Source of the DNA: Malania oleifera
Lineage: Eukaryota > Streptophyta > Magnoliopsida > Santalales > Ximeniaceae
Direction of reading: 5' to 3'
Assembly: GCF_029873635.1 (NCBI RefSeq)
Contig: NC_080426.1
Coordinates: forward strand, 55,752,093-55,816,092
Length of the DNA: 64,000 bases
This document shows positions 11,990 to 24,359 of the stretch, one piece after another (positions within the stretch are counted from its first letter, which is position 1; each line of letters starts with the position of its first letter). The translations under genes and the position numbers were made by a program. Below the pieces are notes generated by a model. That model saw only the letters and a program-made list of their open reading frames with translations. It did not search any database and was not told the DNA's origin.

Positions 11990-14900
11990 ATTTGCTATCA
12001 AAGTTTTTAGGCTTATCTAGTAAAATGCTTCAATGCATTGGGTGAAACATTTTCATAATAGCATTTACTTTGTTTCCATAACTATTGTTGGGGTACGGTC
12101 ATGTTCCTACAAACAATTGTTTGAGATCTTCTTAAGAAAAATTTCAAATACTTCTTGTGGAAACATATTGACACCAAGAAGAAGTATGACTTTAAGGTTA
12201 CTTAGGTCACTGTCTGCAAGTGCTTCAAATTTATCTTGTTTATCTATTCAAATGCTATAATGTTGTGGTGAAATAGATTCATACTTGCAAGATTAAGAAT
12301 AGAACAATTTGGGCAATCATTAACCCCCTCCAAAAAAAAAGAAAAAGGATATAATCATTTGGAAAATAATCCTTAAAGGTAGATCTACTTTATAGCTTTA
12401 GAAAAATGATTGGCAATGTTTGTTCCTCTTTTCTATTTCTTGACCATTGGGACCCTTTTGATACTTTAGTAGACAAATTTGGGAGCAATATAAGCAAGTA
12501 TAATTTTATCTCCACATTGATTCTAAAGTTTCGACCGCCTTCATAATAGTTCTTGGGCTTGGCCAAGAAGAACAACAGCTAATGATATTCATTGTTGGAG
12601 ACTCTTTGTATTTTACTCCTAACATCCTAGAAGGGTAAGACTTACTGTAAAAGCACAAATAAATGACAACTTCAGCTTAAACTCAACTTAGCATCTGATA
12701 AAAGCTAGAAATTCCATTGTGGTGCTCTATGATTTTGGTTTACAATAATATTCCAAGATTTTCTTTTATTTTTTTTTTGGATTTCGCACCGGGTTTCCAT
12801 ATGTCCGTTTTACGATTCACGTGACTAATCCCGCCCCCCTTGAAGCCGACCCCACAACTCCAAAGGGAGGTAAATTTTAGGAATCCAAGAGTGGAAACGA
12901 ACTCGGGAGGGTTTGAACACCTAGTCTCGTGAGAGGCACTCCCGCAGCCCGCACTATCACCTAAACCACACCCTAGGGGTAAGATTTTATTTTATTACTT
13001 GGTTGGCTACTTGGAATTGCCTGAGCAATCTAGATAGGGCTCTCCTCTGATATGCCAATTTTGTCATTGCCATTTGGAGAGCTAAAGCCATTAATTTTTT
13101 AATGCAGTTTCTTTGGAGAAATTTACAGATGACTGCTAATACTTTGAAGATCTCGCCTATTTTCTCCAAATGGGATGATGAAAGTATTAGGATTTCCTCT
13201 AAATAAGATAATGAAATTAGAATTTCTCAAACGAGAAATATTTTATTAGTTGCAATCAATAAATTCATGGACTGCGTCTATATACTACATTTATAGGGTC
13301 ATGAATTCTTTGATTTCGACCATGCTCTTGTTAATGTTAGCGCTACTATTTAAAAATAGGATTGATGGTCTAAGGTAGTCTGCTAGCCTCCTTTTGTTTC
13401 TTTTTTTTTTTTTTTTGGCCTATGTACTATATTTTATTGCCCTTTTCTATTACCCTTTACCTTAATTCACATTTTTTAACATGAATTTTATTGTATTTTC
13501 ATACTTGCATGTGTCTATATGTTGTTAAAATTTGTAATTTATTATGTTGCATGATTGTTTAAGGTGAATTTAGTAGTGAAGAATGTAAAAAAGTTAAAAA
13601 AAAAAAAGCACAGAACTTGAATCTGTTGCACAATGCAATATATATTTGAAGAAAAAAAATATTTTGTGCCTAATTAGTAATTAAATTATTCAAAATTAAT
13701 CGTAAATGTTCTAATTACAATTTCAATAAAAAATATTGTGAAGCTACCTAACTCAATCTACACTTTCATTATTAGTATGATCGTATGCCCATTTTCTATC
13801 ATGCCTTAATTTACATTGATGATATCCTACTGTTTTCAAAAGATACTCTTATAAATTAGGATGAGTTCTGTGTGAGGTATATCAAAAGAAAATAAATTTG
13901 AATTTGAAGATGAAAGTAATTAATATTATTTCAGTGTTGAAGTTTGCAAATTTCATGTTAGATGTTTTGAGTGGTTGGACTTTCAGTAAGGAAAGGAAAC
14001 GACTTGGGATGGAGAAATTTTAAAGGGGACCTGTCTGTCCATGTGCTCGTATGCTGTAGTTTAAATGCTAAACATATGGTAAATGTATTTTACATAAATT
14101 AATTATTAATATCATATATATAATGATGGGACCTATTTTCAACATGTTTAGAATTTAAGAAACAGATAATTTATTAGCATCAAACAAATAAAAAGGAAAA
14201 TCCATTTTCAATATATCTAGAATATAGAAAATAGATACAAGGACAGTGTAGGGGATGTTAGGAACAGAGGAATCCATGAGTGTGCTTGATACACATGGGT
14301 AAACACCAACTTGACCCAAAAGTTTAAGCCTATTGGGTATTGGACTTAGCCATATATATAAGCACTTATCATCCACTCTAATTTTTTAATGTGGGACAAA
14401 CTCACAAGTGGAATTCTCAACAATCTCCCCCTCACTTGTGAGTTTCAACCGCTCCCCCTTGAACGGAAACAATCTCCATTATGGGAGTAAGCCAATTTCC
14501 CAACAGTTGCTCAAGTGGACCTTACCACTAGTGCCTTACGTGCCTTCGATTGCATTCCACGTGTCTCCAAACCAATCATATCTCCCACATCTTGACCCTA
14601 TTCGGATCCATATCCCAGGCCTAGATGATCCTTATTGGCCTCGGTCACATATTTGGTCATCCAATTGTTAGCACGCCAGGAGAATTAGTTTCACGTCTTG
14701 ACTTTTACGATGTCACTGACAAGTGAATTCTATATTATTAATATCAGACATAGGAAGATGATAACCCATTTTCAATATATTTAGAATTTAAGAAATATAT
14801 TCATATACATGTGGAGGGGAAGATCTCTCCTCTATAAATTTCTCTTGGGATGACAGATAAAGTTATCTCTCATTGTATAATTTAGGAAAAATTATTAGGT

Positions 14901-16430
14901 AAACTCAATCTACCACGTCATCCATATATTAACCTAATAAAATAGTGCAACTCATGAATGTTTTTTTTATTTTGAAAAAAAGTTAATTATGATTTACTTG
15001 AGAGTGTATGAGTTATCACTGCTTTATTAGGTCAGTCTATTGATAACGTTATGGACCCATTCTACCTAATGGCCTTGTGATGAGAGTTGTATGGAAAATG
15101 TGCTCTCCTCTATTCTACCGGACCGTATAAAATCGCTTATATATATATATATATATAAATATTGGTTTAACAATAAAATTAATATAGTATAAAACATATT
15201 AGTACATTACTTGCTAGCTTATAACTAATTATGACTAACACAAATATTTCATAATTAATCCAAGACTACAATTCTTGATTTCTTTTGTTTGAGTTCTTAT
15301 TGTCCCAAAGTATATGGGTATAAACTTCAAATTTCAATTAAAAGAACATATTTTGTCCAATTAGTAACAATAGTTTTATAAACTAATTGGGAGCAAATGT
15401 CAGACATTAAAAAAATATGTAACTTATAAAAAAAGGCAAAAATAAAATATAAAAAATTAATTAATTTGTGAAAAAAAATATATGGGAGACCATTTGGTAT
15501 CACTTTCAAAGCTATAAAAACGAAAAATTAAAAATTAAAAACTAAAAACCAACAGCTAATTTGGTTAATATTTATAAAATTTTTTAAAAATTAAAAACTT
15601 GACTCTACAAATGCTCATTTTTGTTCTTGAATGCAATAACAATTAAAAATTTTGACTAAAAATAATAAAGTAAAAAAAAAATAAAACTATTTTAGATTAT
15701 TTAATTATTATATTTCAAAAGTTGCTTTTCAATAACAACCTTATTATGCATGAAAATTGGAAAATGGTAAAAATATTTTGTAAATAACTTTTCTTTTTAT
15801 TTTTTAAAATTTATAAAAAAATTATTTTAAAATTTATATAATTATTTATTTTAGTTTTAATAAAAAAGTATTTATAAAGTGAATGATTTAATCCAAAAAA
15901 TTAATTTTGAGTACTAAAATATTTTACTAACAGGTTGTTGAAACAAGTAAAAATCATAAAATATTACTTTTAATTTTTTCGTAAACGGTTAAAGTTCGAC
16001 CAAAAAAATTGACAATATAAATAAACATATTTTAATAATATGTTTGTTACTATATAAAAATGAAATAAAAATAATACCAAACAAACCCAAAAGTAAAAAA
16101 AGAAAAAATTATTTTTCATTATTTATTTGTTATATGCGATCGTATTAAGAATGAAAATTATTTTAATATAATTTAAAATTAAGAAAATAAAGAAGCAATG
16201 ATGCACACGGTTGAATTTGTATTCAAAAGTTTAATATTTATTCTATTTTATTTATAATATCTTTTAATTATTAATACAAAATAAAATTTCTATATATTTT
16301 AAACATGGCAATAATACCACTTTTAATACATAAAAATAAAATAAAATTTGATAAAATAAAATAAATTGAATTATTTAAATTATTAGTGTTTTTAATTCAA
16401 ATTTTCTATTCTCAAAACCAAACGTTAATT
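11990..16430. other. AT-rich intergenic DNA, possible copia LTR remnant at 14.4-14.7 kb
   Basis: No coding region is recognisable. At 14,425-14,445 the sequence 'CAATCTCCCCCTCACTTGTGAG' (reverse: GGGGGAGATTG) resembles the polypurine tract of a minus-strand copia element. The following 300 bases (GCCTAGATGATCC, TATTGGCCT) could be LTR, but no RNase H frame or LTR partner is present. From 15,150 to 16,430 the DNA is extremely AT-rich, with many A and T runs and no long frame. A TA microsatellite lies at about 15,138-15,156. Confidence 0.4.
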
Positions 16431-16600
16431 GGTTAAGTAGGGGAAGGAGAGAGAGAGAGAAACAAAAGTACAATCAATCCACGACTCTCATCATTAACTG
16501 AGGTTTTGCCTTTCACTGACTTTTCAGTTCGAAGAGAACGAGTCCAAAGTTTACACTGCGAGGACACTCTCCTCTCTAGTCTCTGACCTGTGGGATATTT
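16431..16600 (+). promoter_or_regulatory. Putative promoter of the TIGR01589 gene
   Basis: Base composition changes here from extreme AT richness to a GA repeat (about 16,446-16,463), followed by a CT-rich leader (16,600-16,660) typical of plant core promoters and transcription start regions. A TATA-like GGGATATTTTTTTT lies at about 16,589. The transcription start is not defined by sequence alone. The call rests on the exon-like sequence and splice donor that follow. Confidence 0.35.
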
Positions 16601-16609
16601 TTTTTCTTT

Positions 16610-17056
16610 TCCATTTCCCTCTGTTTCCCACTCTTTCCTCCTCCGCTTCTCCTCCACTTTGCCCTTCAATGATATTGCACCAAACTCCTCACCACCCTAC
16701 TCCCTAGAAAATCCACTAACCTCACTTGACCCAATAGATCTTCCACTCACTCTCTCAGCTTCCATATCCAGAAACTTCCAAATTCCTCATTTTCTGCCCT
16801 GTATTTTGATTTATATGTCACTGGGATCCTGCCCCCCTACCGTCTCCCACACTTCAATGCACCACGCAGCTTCAGTTCTGTTCTTGAACTGTTGTTGATG
16901 TTACATTTGCTGCTGCAGCGTTTCTTTTGAGCTCTCAATTGGTGTTGCTTTGTGAATTCTTTTGTCTTTTTCTGAAGAGAGAATCCGAGGCTTTGAAGGG
17001 CTAGGGTTTCTTAATTCCTCGAAAGAAAGTGTTCTTTTGGATTTGAGAATCTCAAG
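16610..17056 (+). other. Probable non-coding first exon (5' UTR) of the TIGR01589 gene
   Basis: The sequence is pyrimidine-rich, then balanced in composition. It contains 'GGGCTAGGGTTTCTTAATTCC', a phrase very common in plant 5' leaders, and ends with CTCAAG followed by the donor GTATTTG at 17,057. No long open frame is conserved through it, so it is read as a leader rather than coding sequence. The next good acceptor joined to coding sequence is TTTCCAG at 30,023, which implies a first intron of about 13 kb. The link between the two is inferred. The exon could instead belong to an unrelated or truncated transcript. Confidence 0.45.
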
Positions 17057-17709
17057 GTATTTGTTTGCTGGATCTTGCTTTGCATGTTATTCTGCTTTAG
17101 TTCCTGTTTTCAGATTTTTCTTTACTTTATAAGTTTGCGGGCCTGCTGTAATTTCTGTTCTGCTTTGACGTCCAAGCTATTAATTTTTCTTTTATGGGTT
17201 TTGTTCGGTCGCTGAGAAAATGTTGCAGACAGATGAAAAAGTGCAGTTCAGCCATGTTATCTGTCGTTACGTATCTTTGTATCACTAAGTCGCTTGGTTG
17301 AGGTGAGCTAATTTTCTCGAAAATCAAGCAGCTAAGAAATTGGTTGTCAACTTAATTTTTTTTTTAGTTTGTTTTTTGTGTGCTTCCTCAGAAACCAAAC
17401 ACTTGATTTTGGAAGTTAGGAAATGTAGAATGCATAGAGTTGGTAATTTATGGGTAATTTTTACGTTGATGTATTCTCAGATTCTTGAGGCCTTTGGAGT
17501 CTGAATCAGCCGAGTTGGTTTGTCTCTTATGCTTGAATGATTAGTTAACTGGCTAGAAACACCCTCCATCCACTTCCCCTTTTCCGTGTGCCCAAAAGCC
17601 CGCCCGCCCGGTTTATGAGCCCATTTCCAATTCCCTCTCATGAGAATCAAGCCCAGCAGGCCCTTCCTTAACCTGTCCCCAGAGTCCCAGACAGCCAGCC
17701 CTCACTAGG

Positions 17710-18217
17710 CATCACGAGCCGAGCTTGTTCAGGGCATTATGCTTGCTAGTGACCGTTTATCTCATGCGTTGGGGATGAGTTTCCTTCATGTAAATACTAG
17801 TGTAGTTATATTTTCTAATAGTAGTTTCTCCATATGCCAAATAAGGCAGTATGACTCCTCGGTCACTTTGATGTTTCCTAGTATTAGAGTGGGAATTGCA
17901 TAGAAAGCTCTTTAGGGGAGGGTGAGTGCTCATCAATATTGTAAAACTCGCTAGCTATTGTCAACGTGTTTAGTCTACTTGTATCCCTCACTAAACACAC
18001 AATGTTAACAGAGGTGTTGTTAATGAATTACGTTGCTTCAATGTTTACTGCTTACTTGCCACTGCTTTCATAATTGCTTACTACTTTCGCTGATATTTGA
18101 TTGAGTGATAATGAAAATGTTTCGTGGATGAATTGTAGTAAACGATGGGTTGACTAGTTAAGCAAGAGTGCTTTAGCTAGCGCTGCACGGTCATTTTACA
18201 ATAGTTGGTTTGTGACA
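17710..18217 (+). repeat. 5' LTR of the gypsy element
   Basis: It starts CATCACGAGCCGAGCTTG, where the canonical TG has decayed, and ends TTTGTGACA. It aligns throughout with 22,761-23,282: AAGGCAGTATGACTCCTCGG, GGGGAGGGTGAGTG and ACTGCTTACTTGCCACTGC occur in both. Confidence 0.9.
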
Positions 18218-18235
18218 TCTGGTATCAGAGTTCGG
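18218..18235 (+). other. Primer-binding site (initiator Met tRNA)
   Basis: TGGTATCAGAG follows the 5' LTR after two bases. It is the usual complement of the 3' end of plant initiator-Met tRNA used to prime reverse transcription. Confidence 0.85.
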
Positions 18236-18239
18236 TTAG

Positions 18240-19320
18240 TTGCTACGTGAATTCAATTGTCTTCGTTGTGGGATTGGGAAAGCTTTGTTAACTGACCATG
18301 GCACCAATCAATGCAAAAAAAACCTTTGTGTGCTGGAAGCACATTTTGAGACGACAACCAACCCTGTGGCCACAGAGATGGCCCAACTGAGGGGACTTGT
18401 TGATGAAGTGATGGAATCACAAAAGCATTAATCAAGTTTGATAGGTGAAATGTCAGAGGACTTGCACCATACTGTTGAAACTTTGCAATCTTGGATAGCT
18501 GATCTAGATGCAAAGATGAATCTAACGGTTTTTGTTATGGGAAACTCTAACACTCTGGGGTTTAGCAAGACCAAGGTACCAGAATCCAAGACGTATGGGG
18601 GTGTCTGTGATGCCAAGGAGTTGAAGAACTTCTTATTTGATGTGTCATATGGAGCAGTACTTTTGCGCTATGAGGACGAACTCAAAACAGGTGAAAGAGG
18701 ATATTGTGATCATGTACTTGATTGGTGACGCCAAACTGTGGTGTCATACTAAGTACAATGAAATTGAAAATGGACGCTGTATTATGGATTGTTGGTCAGA
18801 CTTGAAGAGAGAGCTCAAGGCCTAATTCTTTCCTGAGAATGTTGAGTTCAATGCTAGGAAAAAGTTGAGAGACCTCAAACATATTGGGTCAATCAGGGAA
18901 TACGTGAAATAATTTTTTGCTTTGATGTTGGATATCAGGGACATGTAGGAAAAGGACAAGCTGTTCTATTTTCTTGAGGGGTTGAAACCGTGGGCAAGAA
19001 TAGAACTTCATAGGCAAAGAGTTCAAGACTTGTCTACCGCACAAGTTGCCGCACTTCACTGGTGATACCACCGCTTTGTCCAAAGAGTTTGGCGTAGGGG
19101 GAAATAACGGAAAGTCTTTCAAGAAGGGCAAACCCAAAAGTGGGGGAGTTGACTATAAAGCATCAACTTCAAAAGAAGTTTCATCTTCTCAAGGGTTTGA
19201 CACACCCAATGGAAAAAGTAATTTCGTGTTACTTGTGTCGAGACCCTCATAGAGTTTTTGAGTGCCCTCACAAAGCAACACTTAATGCCTTACCGGCTTC
19301 CACTACGAAATAGGTAGTGG
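18240..19320 (+). pseudogene. gag remnant of the gypsy element
   Basis: Frames pieced across several stops give a retrotransposon gag: a segment with DAKLWCHTKYNEIENG around 18,726, then FLEGLKPWARIEL around 18,970 and a nucleic-acid-binding zinc knuckle of pattern C-x2-C-x3-H-x4-C at about 19,225-19,265 (CYLCRDPHRVFEC). The knuckle residues are all present. The reading frame is broken by at least three stops, including CAG-to-TAG-like changes (for example at 18,947), so no functional capsid protein can be made. There is one copy only, in the usual position directly after the primer-binding site. Confidence 0.8.
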
Positions 19321-19434
19321 AAAGTGATGGGAAAGAGGAGGATGGGTGCAATGTGACGGGTGAATGCATTGAAAAAGCAGGCGAAAGCTCCAAAAGTTAC
19401 ACAAGTAAAAGGACCGATGTTTGTGGACTTGAGG

Positions 19435-19560
19435 ATCAATGGGAAGAGTAAAGCGCTATGGTGGATACCGAGGCTACTCAAAATTTTGTTTCGCAACCAG
19501 AAGCAGGGAGACTCAACATATCCTTGGAGAAGGATTCATGACGCATGAAAGCAGTAAATT
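19435..19560 (+). pseudogene. Retropepsin (protease) remnant of the gypsy element
   Basis: The frame contains AMVDTEATQNFVS at about 19,456-19,494. In gypsy proteases the catalytic motif is D-[ST]-G-A. Here the glycine codon reads GAG (glutamate), a single G-to-A change that would abolish activity. The segment sits between the gag zinc knuckle and the RT, as expected. Frames before and after it are shifted relative to each other. Confidence 0.7.
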
Positions 19561-19899
19561 CTGTAGCCCAGCCTACTTTAGGAGTAGCCAAGCAACTGAC
19601 TGTGAAGCTTGGGTAGTGGTTAGGTCATGCGAATTTCACATCGGTGCCATGACTCTCAAGTCATTTTGTGATGGAATTCTTGAGGGGGACGAAGGCAGTG
19701 CTGATACCTTTTGCTGGTTCCTTGTGTTTGATGGGAGATCACCCTTGCATGGTGCAAGCCGTTGCGACGAAAGGAGACAATGGGAAGTTCCTTTCAGCCA
19801 TGCAACTTAAAAAGGGGTTGAGAAAGGGCGAGCAGACATATCTAGCCACAGTGGTGGTAGATAAAGAAGTAGACCAAGAACTGGTGCTTACAACCATCC

Positions 19900-20620
19900 A
19901 AACTGTGTTGGATGAGTATAAGGAGGTGATGCCGGATAAGCTGCCTCATAACTTGCCTCCACGACGGGGTGTGGAGCATGAAATCGAGTTGTTGCCAGGA
20001 GTGAAATCACCTGCTAAGGGGCCATATCGGGCGCCTCCAAAGCTAGCAGAGCTGAGGAAACAACTTGATGAGTTGTTGGAATCGGGATATGTTCGTCCTT
20101 CCAAAGCACCGTTTGGAGATCGGTGTTGTTTCAGAAGAAACATGATGGGAGCATGCCGATGTGTGTAGACGCTAAAAAAGGTGACAACGCTCAACAAGTA
20201 TTCTATTCAGTTGATTGTTGATTTGTTGGATTAGTTGAGTCATGCCAAGTACTTCACTAAAATTGACTTGAGGTCAGGCTATTATCAGGTAAGGATTGCT
20301 GATGGGGATGAGCCAAAGACTACTTGTGTGACGCGGTATGGGGCATATGAATTCTTGGTTATGCCATTCGGGTTGACGAATGCACCTGCAACGTTCTGTA
20401 CCTTGATGAACTAGGTATTTCGCGAGTACCTTGACAAGTTTGTTGTGGTGTACCTAAATGATATTATTGTCTACAGTTCCACTCTGGAGGAACATGAAGA
20501 GCATCTACGGAAGGTGTTTGACAGGCTGAGGGGGAATAGTCTGTATGTGAATAAAAGGGTGCTCTTTCGCTCAGCAGAACATCAAATTCCTTGGTCATGT
20601 GATTAAGCAAGGTCATATCC
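19900..20620 (+). pseudogene. Reverse transcriptase remnant of the gypsy element
   Basis: The frame from about 19,910 contains HEIELLPGVKSP and LDELLESGYVRPSKAPFG, both typical of the gypsy RT N-terminus. Further on come [13 protein letters not shown] and [19 protein letters not shown], then [13 protein letters not shown]. The Y-x-D-D catalytic box reads YLND (GAT to AAT at about 20,459), so a metal-binding aspartate is lost. A stop (NQVF to N-stop-VF) lies at about 20,412 and a frame change at about 20,130. The enzyme is dead. Confidence 0.85.
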
Positions 20621-20639
20621 GAATGGATATGGAGAAGGT

Positions 20640-21240
20640 AAGGGTGATTCAAGAATGGAAGATCCCAACGACAGTGAAAGAGTTGCGTTCCTTTCTTGGT
20701 CTTGCCAACTATTATAGGAAGTTCGTAGAGGGGTATTCATGGAGAATGGCTCCTATGACAAAATTATTGAAGAAGGGTCATGAGTGGAACTGGACTAACA
20801 AGTGTCAGGGAGACTTTGATGACTTGATGGATGCCATGATGAGAGATTTGGTACTTGCTCTTCCGGATGTTGTGTAACTCTTCGAGGTGCAAACAAATGC
20901 ATTAGACTTCGCCCTTAGAGGAGTCTTGTTATAGGAGGGGCATCTTGTTGCGCACAAGGGTCGTAAGCTTAGTGAAGTAGAACGGAAGTACACAACTCAA
21001 GAGAAGGAGATGCTAGCGGTGATACATTGTCTCCGCGTGTGGAGGCATTACTTACTTGGGTCAAGGTTTGTGGTGAAAACAGATAACTCTGGAGTTAACC
21101 ATTTCTTCACATAACCAAAGTTGACACCCAAGCAAGGTCGATGGCAAGAATTCTTGGCAGAATTTGATTTCTCCTTTAAGCACAAGGTGGGGCGCTTGAA
21201 CCAAGTTGCGGATGCACTGAGTAAGAAGGCTGAGTTGGCG
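20640..21240 (+). pseudogene. RT thumb and RNase H remnant of the gypsy element
   Basis: The frame reads VKELRSFLGLANYYRKFVEGY (20,676-20,738), the connection typical of gypsy elements. RNase H follows, with LFEVQTNALDFALRGVL, EKEMLAVIHCLRVWRHYL, FVVKTDNSG and VGRLNQVADALSKK. The first acidic residue position (usually TDAS) is altered to TNAL. Stops at about 20,875, 20,932 and 21,111 interrupt it, two of them consistent with CAG/CAA to TAG/TAA changes. Confidence 0.8.
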
Positions 21241-21379
21241 GCCTTGCAGATGGTAGCACACTTGACTGTGAGTATTGTTACTGCGACGATGCGGGAGCGC
21301 ATCAAAGAAAATTTAGCCAAAGATCCAGTTGCGTATAACCTAATGAAGCTAACTGAAGAGGGGAAAACACGTTAGTTCT

Positions 21380-22100
21380 AGATGGAAGATGGATTGCTAA
21401 TGACCTATGGTAGCCGGCTCTTTGTGCCACGAGCTGGTGATCTAAGGAAGGCACTGTTGAAAGAGTGTCATGATACCATGTGGGCTGGACATCCAGGATG
21501 ACAACGCACTTTGGTCATTTGAAGCACAGGTATTATTGGCCACCCATGCGTGATGATGTGGTTGATTATACCCAAACTTGTCTCACTTGCTAACAGGACA
21601 AGGTGAAGCGAGGAAGATTGCAGGGCTGCTGGAGCCCCTACCAGTATCATCCAAACCGTGGGAAAGTGTCTCACTAGACTTCATTACCAACCTGCCTAAA
21701 GTGGGAGATGCAGAGTTATACTTGTGGTTATGGGCAGGTTTTTGAAGTATGGTACATTTATAGTCGCACCAAAGTACTGTTCGGCAGAGGAGACGACACA
21801 ATTATTCTTTACGAATGTTAAGAAATATTGGGGTGCTCCCCAAGATATTGTTAGTTACCGAGACTCACGATTCATCGGCAACTTCTCGACAGAACTTTTT
21901 AGAATCCTCGGTTCACATCTTGACATTTCTTTGAGTTATCACCCACAGACAGATGGATAGACGGAGAGAATCAATAGGCTATTAGAATAGTACTTGTGCC
22001 ATTTTGTCAATGCCAATAAGAAGAATTGGGCGCAACTACTTAATGTGGTTCAGTTATATTTCAACGCCCAAAAGAGTTCAACAACCAACAAGAGCCTTTT
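21380..22100 (+). pseudogene. Integrase remnant of the gypsy element
   Basis: The N-terminal HHCC zinc-binding pattern can be traced from about 21,463 to 21,595 across stops (CHDTMWAGHPG, HRYYWP, CLTC). The catalytic core follows with FIVAPKYCSAEETTQLF, YRDSRFIGNFSTELF and LSYHPQTDG. Two stops follow directly (21,958 and 21,988), each consistent with CAG to TAG. The second catalytic aspartate is in SYRDSRF, the usual SDRD having become SYRD. Confidence 0.8.
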
Positions 22101-22109
22101 TGAGCTTGT

Positions 22110-22740
22110 TACAAGCCAGAAGCTGCTGTTACCTCACACAGTGGATGAGCTGTACATAGGAAAGAGTCCCAGGGCGTACATATTCACTAGAGAATGGAGA
22201 CAAAATGCAAAGATTGCCCGAGCCTACTTGGAGAAAGCTTCTAAGCGGATGAAGAAGTGGACAGATCAGGGAAGAAGACTACAACACTTCAACGTAGGTG
22301 ACTTGGTACTTGTTAAGCTCAATACTGAACGTATTAGGTCACTACAAGGACGAGATAGGAGACTACTTCGCAAATATGAAGGACCAATCCCCATCTTGGC
22401 CAATGTCGAGAAGGCCTCTTACAAAATTGACCCTCCGACTTGGATGAAAGTGCATCCTGTGTTTCACGTCAGCTGCCTCAAGCCGTTCAACGTCGACACC
22501 GAAATCCAAGCAGAAGTCAGTTGACCAGAGCAGAATTGAAGACAGTTCAACTTGACAGATGTGAAGTTGAAGATATCCTTGCAGACAGAGAGTTTACATC
22601 CTTAAGGAAGAAGCGGCGAGAGTTCTTAGTGAAATGTAAAGGCCTTGGTGATGGAGAAATCATTTGAATTTCTACGGAAGATATGCAACCGTTCGTGGAC
22701 AAAGTTGAAGTGTACCTAACGTCAAAGTCTACGAGGATGT
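22110..22740 (+). pseudogene. Integrase C-terminus with chromodomain-like tail
   Basis: The frame has FNVGDLVLVKLNTER and LRKYEGPIPILANVEKASYKI, then VHPVFHVSCLKPF, the standard GPF/Y module end of gypsy integrases. After a stop and frame change it gives VEDILADREFTSLRKKRREFLVKCKG, resembling a chromodomain (xxYLVKWKG) with the conserved W changed to C. Chromodomains direct integration of chromoviruses to particular chromatin. Here it only supports classification. Confidence 0.65.
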
Positions 22741-22750
22741 TGACTACATA

Positions 22751-22760
22751 AGTGGGGGAG
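22751..22760 (+). other. Polypurine tract
   Basis: AGTGGGGGAG lies immediately before the 3' LTR and is the expected plus-strand primer site for an LTR retrotransposon. Confidence 0.8.
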
Positions 22761-23282
22761 CGTCACGAGCCGAGCTTGTTTAGGGCAATATGCTTGCCTG
22801 TGACCGCTTGTCTCGTGTGTTGGGGATGAGTTTCCATCATGTAAATACTAGTGTAGGTTTATTTTCTAGTAGTACTAGTAGTTTCTCCCTATGCTAAATA
22901 AGGCAGTATGACTCCTCGGTCACTTTAATGTTTCCTAGTGCCAGAGTGAGAATTGCATAGAAAGCTCGTTAGGGGAGGGTGAGTGTTCATCAATCTTGTA
23001 AAATTCACTAGCTATTGTCAAGGTATTCAGCCTATTTGCCTCCTTTGCTAAACACAATGTTAACGGAGGTGTTGTTAATGAATTACATTACTTTAATGTT
23101 TACTGCTTACTTGCCACTGCTTTCATAATTGCTTACTGCTTCCGCTGATATTTGATTGATTGATAATGAAAGTGTTTTGTGGATGAATTGTGGTAAATGA
23201 TAGGTTGACTAGTTAATCAAGAGTGCTTTAGCCTGCACTGCACGGTCCTTTCACAAAGGTGTGAAATAGTCAGCCTATGACA
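22761..23282 (+). repeat. 3' LTR of the gypsy element
   Basis: It starts CGTCACGAGCCGAGC and ends CAGCCTATGACA. It pairs with 17,710-18,217 and is slightly longer near its end (extra CAAAGGTGTGAAATAG). Confidence 0.9.
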
Positions 23283-24359
23283 CTATGGAGTGTGTGCCCA
23301 ATTTATCATTATGCATTGCACATCATCCATATTTTAGCTTAAATTTATTTCCATTTATTCCTGATATATACTAACTTGAGACATGCAAGCTTCTCATTGC
23401 AATTATTCGTAAAAATTTATTACTTCTTGTTACTTGACTGCTGCATTATTTTCTTTTCTTTTATATTGCAAATGGCAAGTTTCTTACCTTGTAGTCCCAA
23501 AATCATGGTGGAGTTTTGGGGCATTCTTTTGATTAGACATTTAGGAAATATTATTGATTATGGGAATAATATTTATTATTTGGATTATAGAGAAAAATTA
23601 ACAAAATGAAAAATGGGTGTTGCACACGTTAGAAAATAATCAAAGTGGTGAACACCTACACAGAATCAATATGACTATGTTATTTTTATGGTGCTTTATA
23701 ACTTTCACTTTTTGCCCAATCCAGTTTATACGAATGCCTGGTACTAAATGCTTAAAATTAGAGGATGAATTTATATTTTAAGGATATAATTATCATGATG
23801 GATGATAATGATCATAGAATTCAATCTACATCCTTAATCCTTAGTCATTTTTATTTGCCACTAATAAATGAGAGATAATTGGTAATATACTTGTGGAGAT
23901 CATTCTATCTTCCCAACTTCTGTGTGACATTTATGGCAGGAATAGCAATGATAGTGAAAGTAGGAGCACATGATGTTTTGTGACTAGAAATGACTTAGGC
24001 TGCAAAATGCTTTGTTGCATTTTACAATGTTAACTCGTTTTTTTTTTCAAAAGCCAAAACATTCGCTCACTTTCTCCTTTTCTTTATTCTTGGAAGAAAG
24101 TGTTGATCTTGTTTTTTGTTACCTAAGCTTCAAAGTCTTTGTCTGACACATGCTTGGAGTCTTTGCTTTTGTACCATTTATGTGGGAAATCTTCACGAGC
24201 CTCGTAAAGAAACAATCACCAAGAGTCCCCCATGTGCGCACAAGATGGGCATTTGGCACCCAACCCATTCATTTTGAGGTAGCCCACTAATGCATTAACC
24301 ATGCATAATGCATGCGATCATTACAGTGTTAGGGGTAGTGGGTGCAAATCAATCCCTGG

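Larger units (their letters stand above)
17710..23282 (+). mobile_element. Degenerate Ty3/gypsy chromovirus-type retrotransposon with both LTRs
   Basis: Two LTRs of about 510-520 bases bracket an internal region ordered gag, protease, RT, RNase H, integrase, chromodomain-like tail. A primer-binding site TGGTATCAGAG (18,220-18,230) matches plant initiator-Met tRNA and lies two bases after the 5' LTR. A polypurine tract AGTGGGGGAG (22,751-22,760) precedes the 3' LTR. The flanks CTAGG (17,705-17,709) and CTATG (23,283-23,287) are a 4/5 match and read as a decayed 5-bp target duplication. Stop codons and frame changes occur in every domain, and the LTRs differ by many substitutions and small indels, so it is an old, non-autonomous copy. 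Confidence 0.9.

Noticed and set aside
18219-18235. tRNA-like strings (TGGTATCAGAG here, also near 47,505, 56,805 and 57,295)
   Set aside because: They are retrotransposon primer-binding sites. No cloverleaf can be formed from the surrounding sequence, so they are not tRNA genes.
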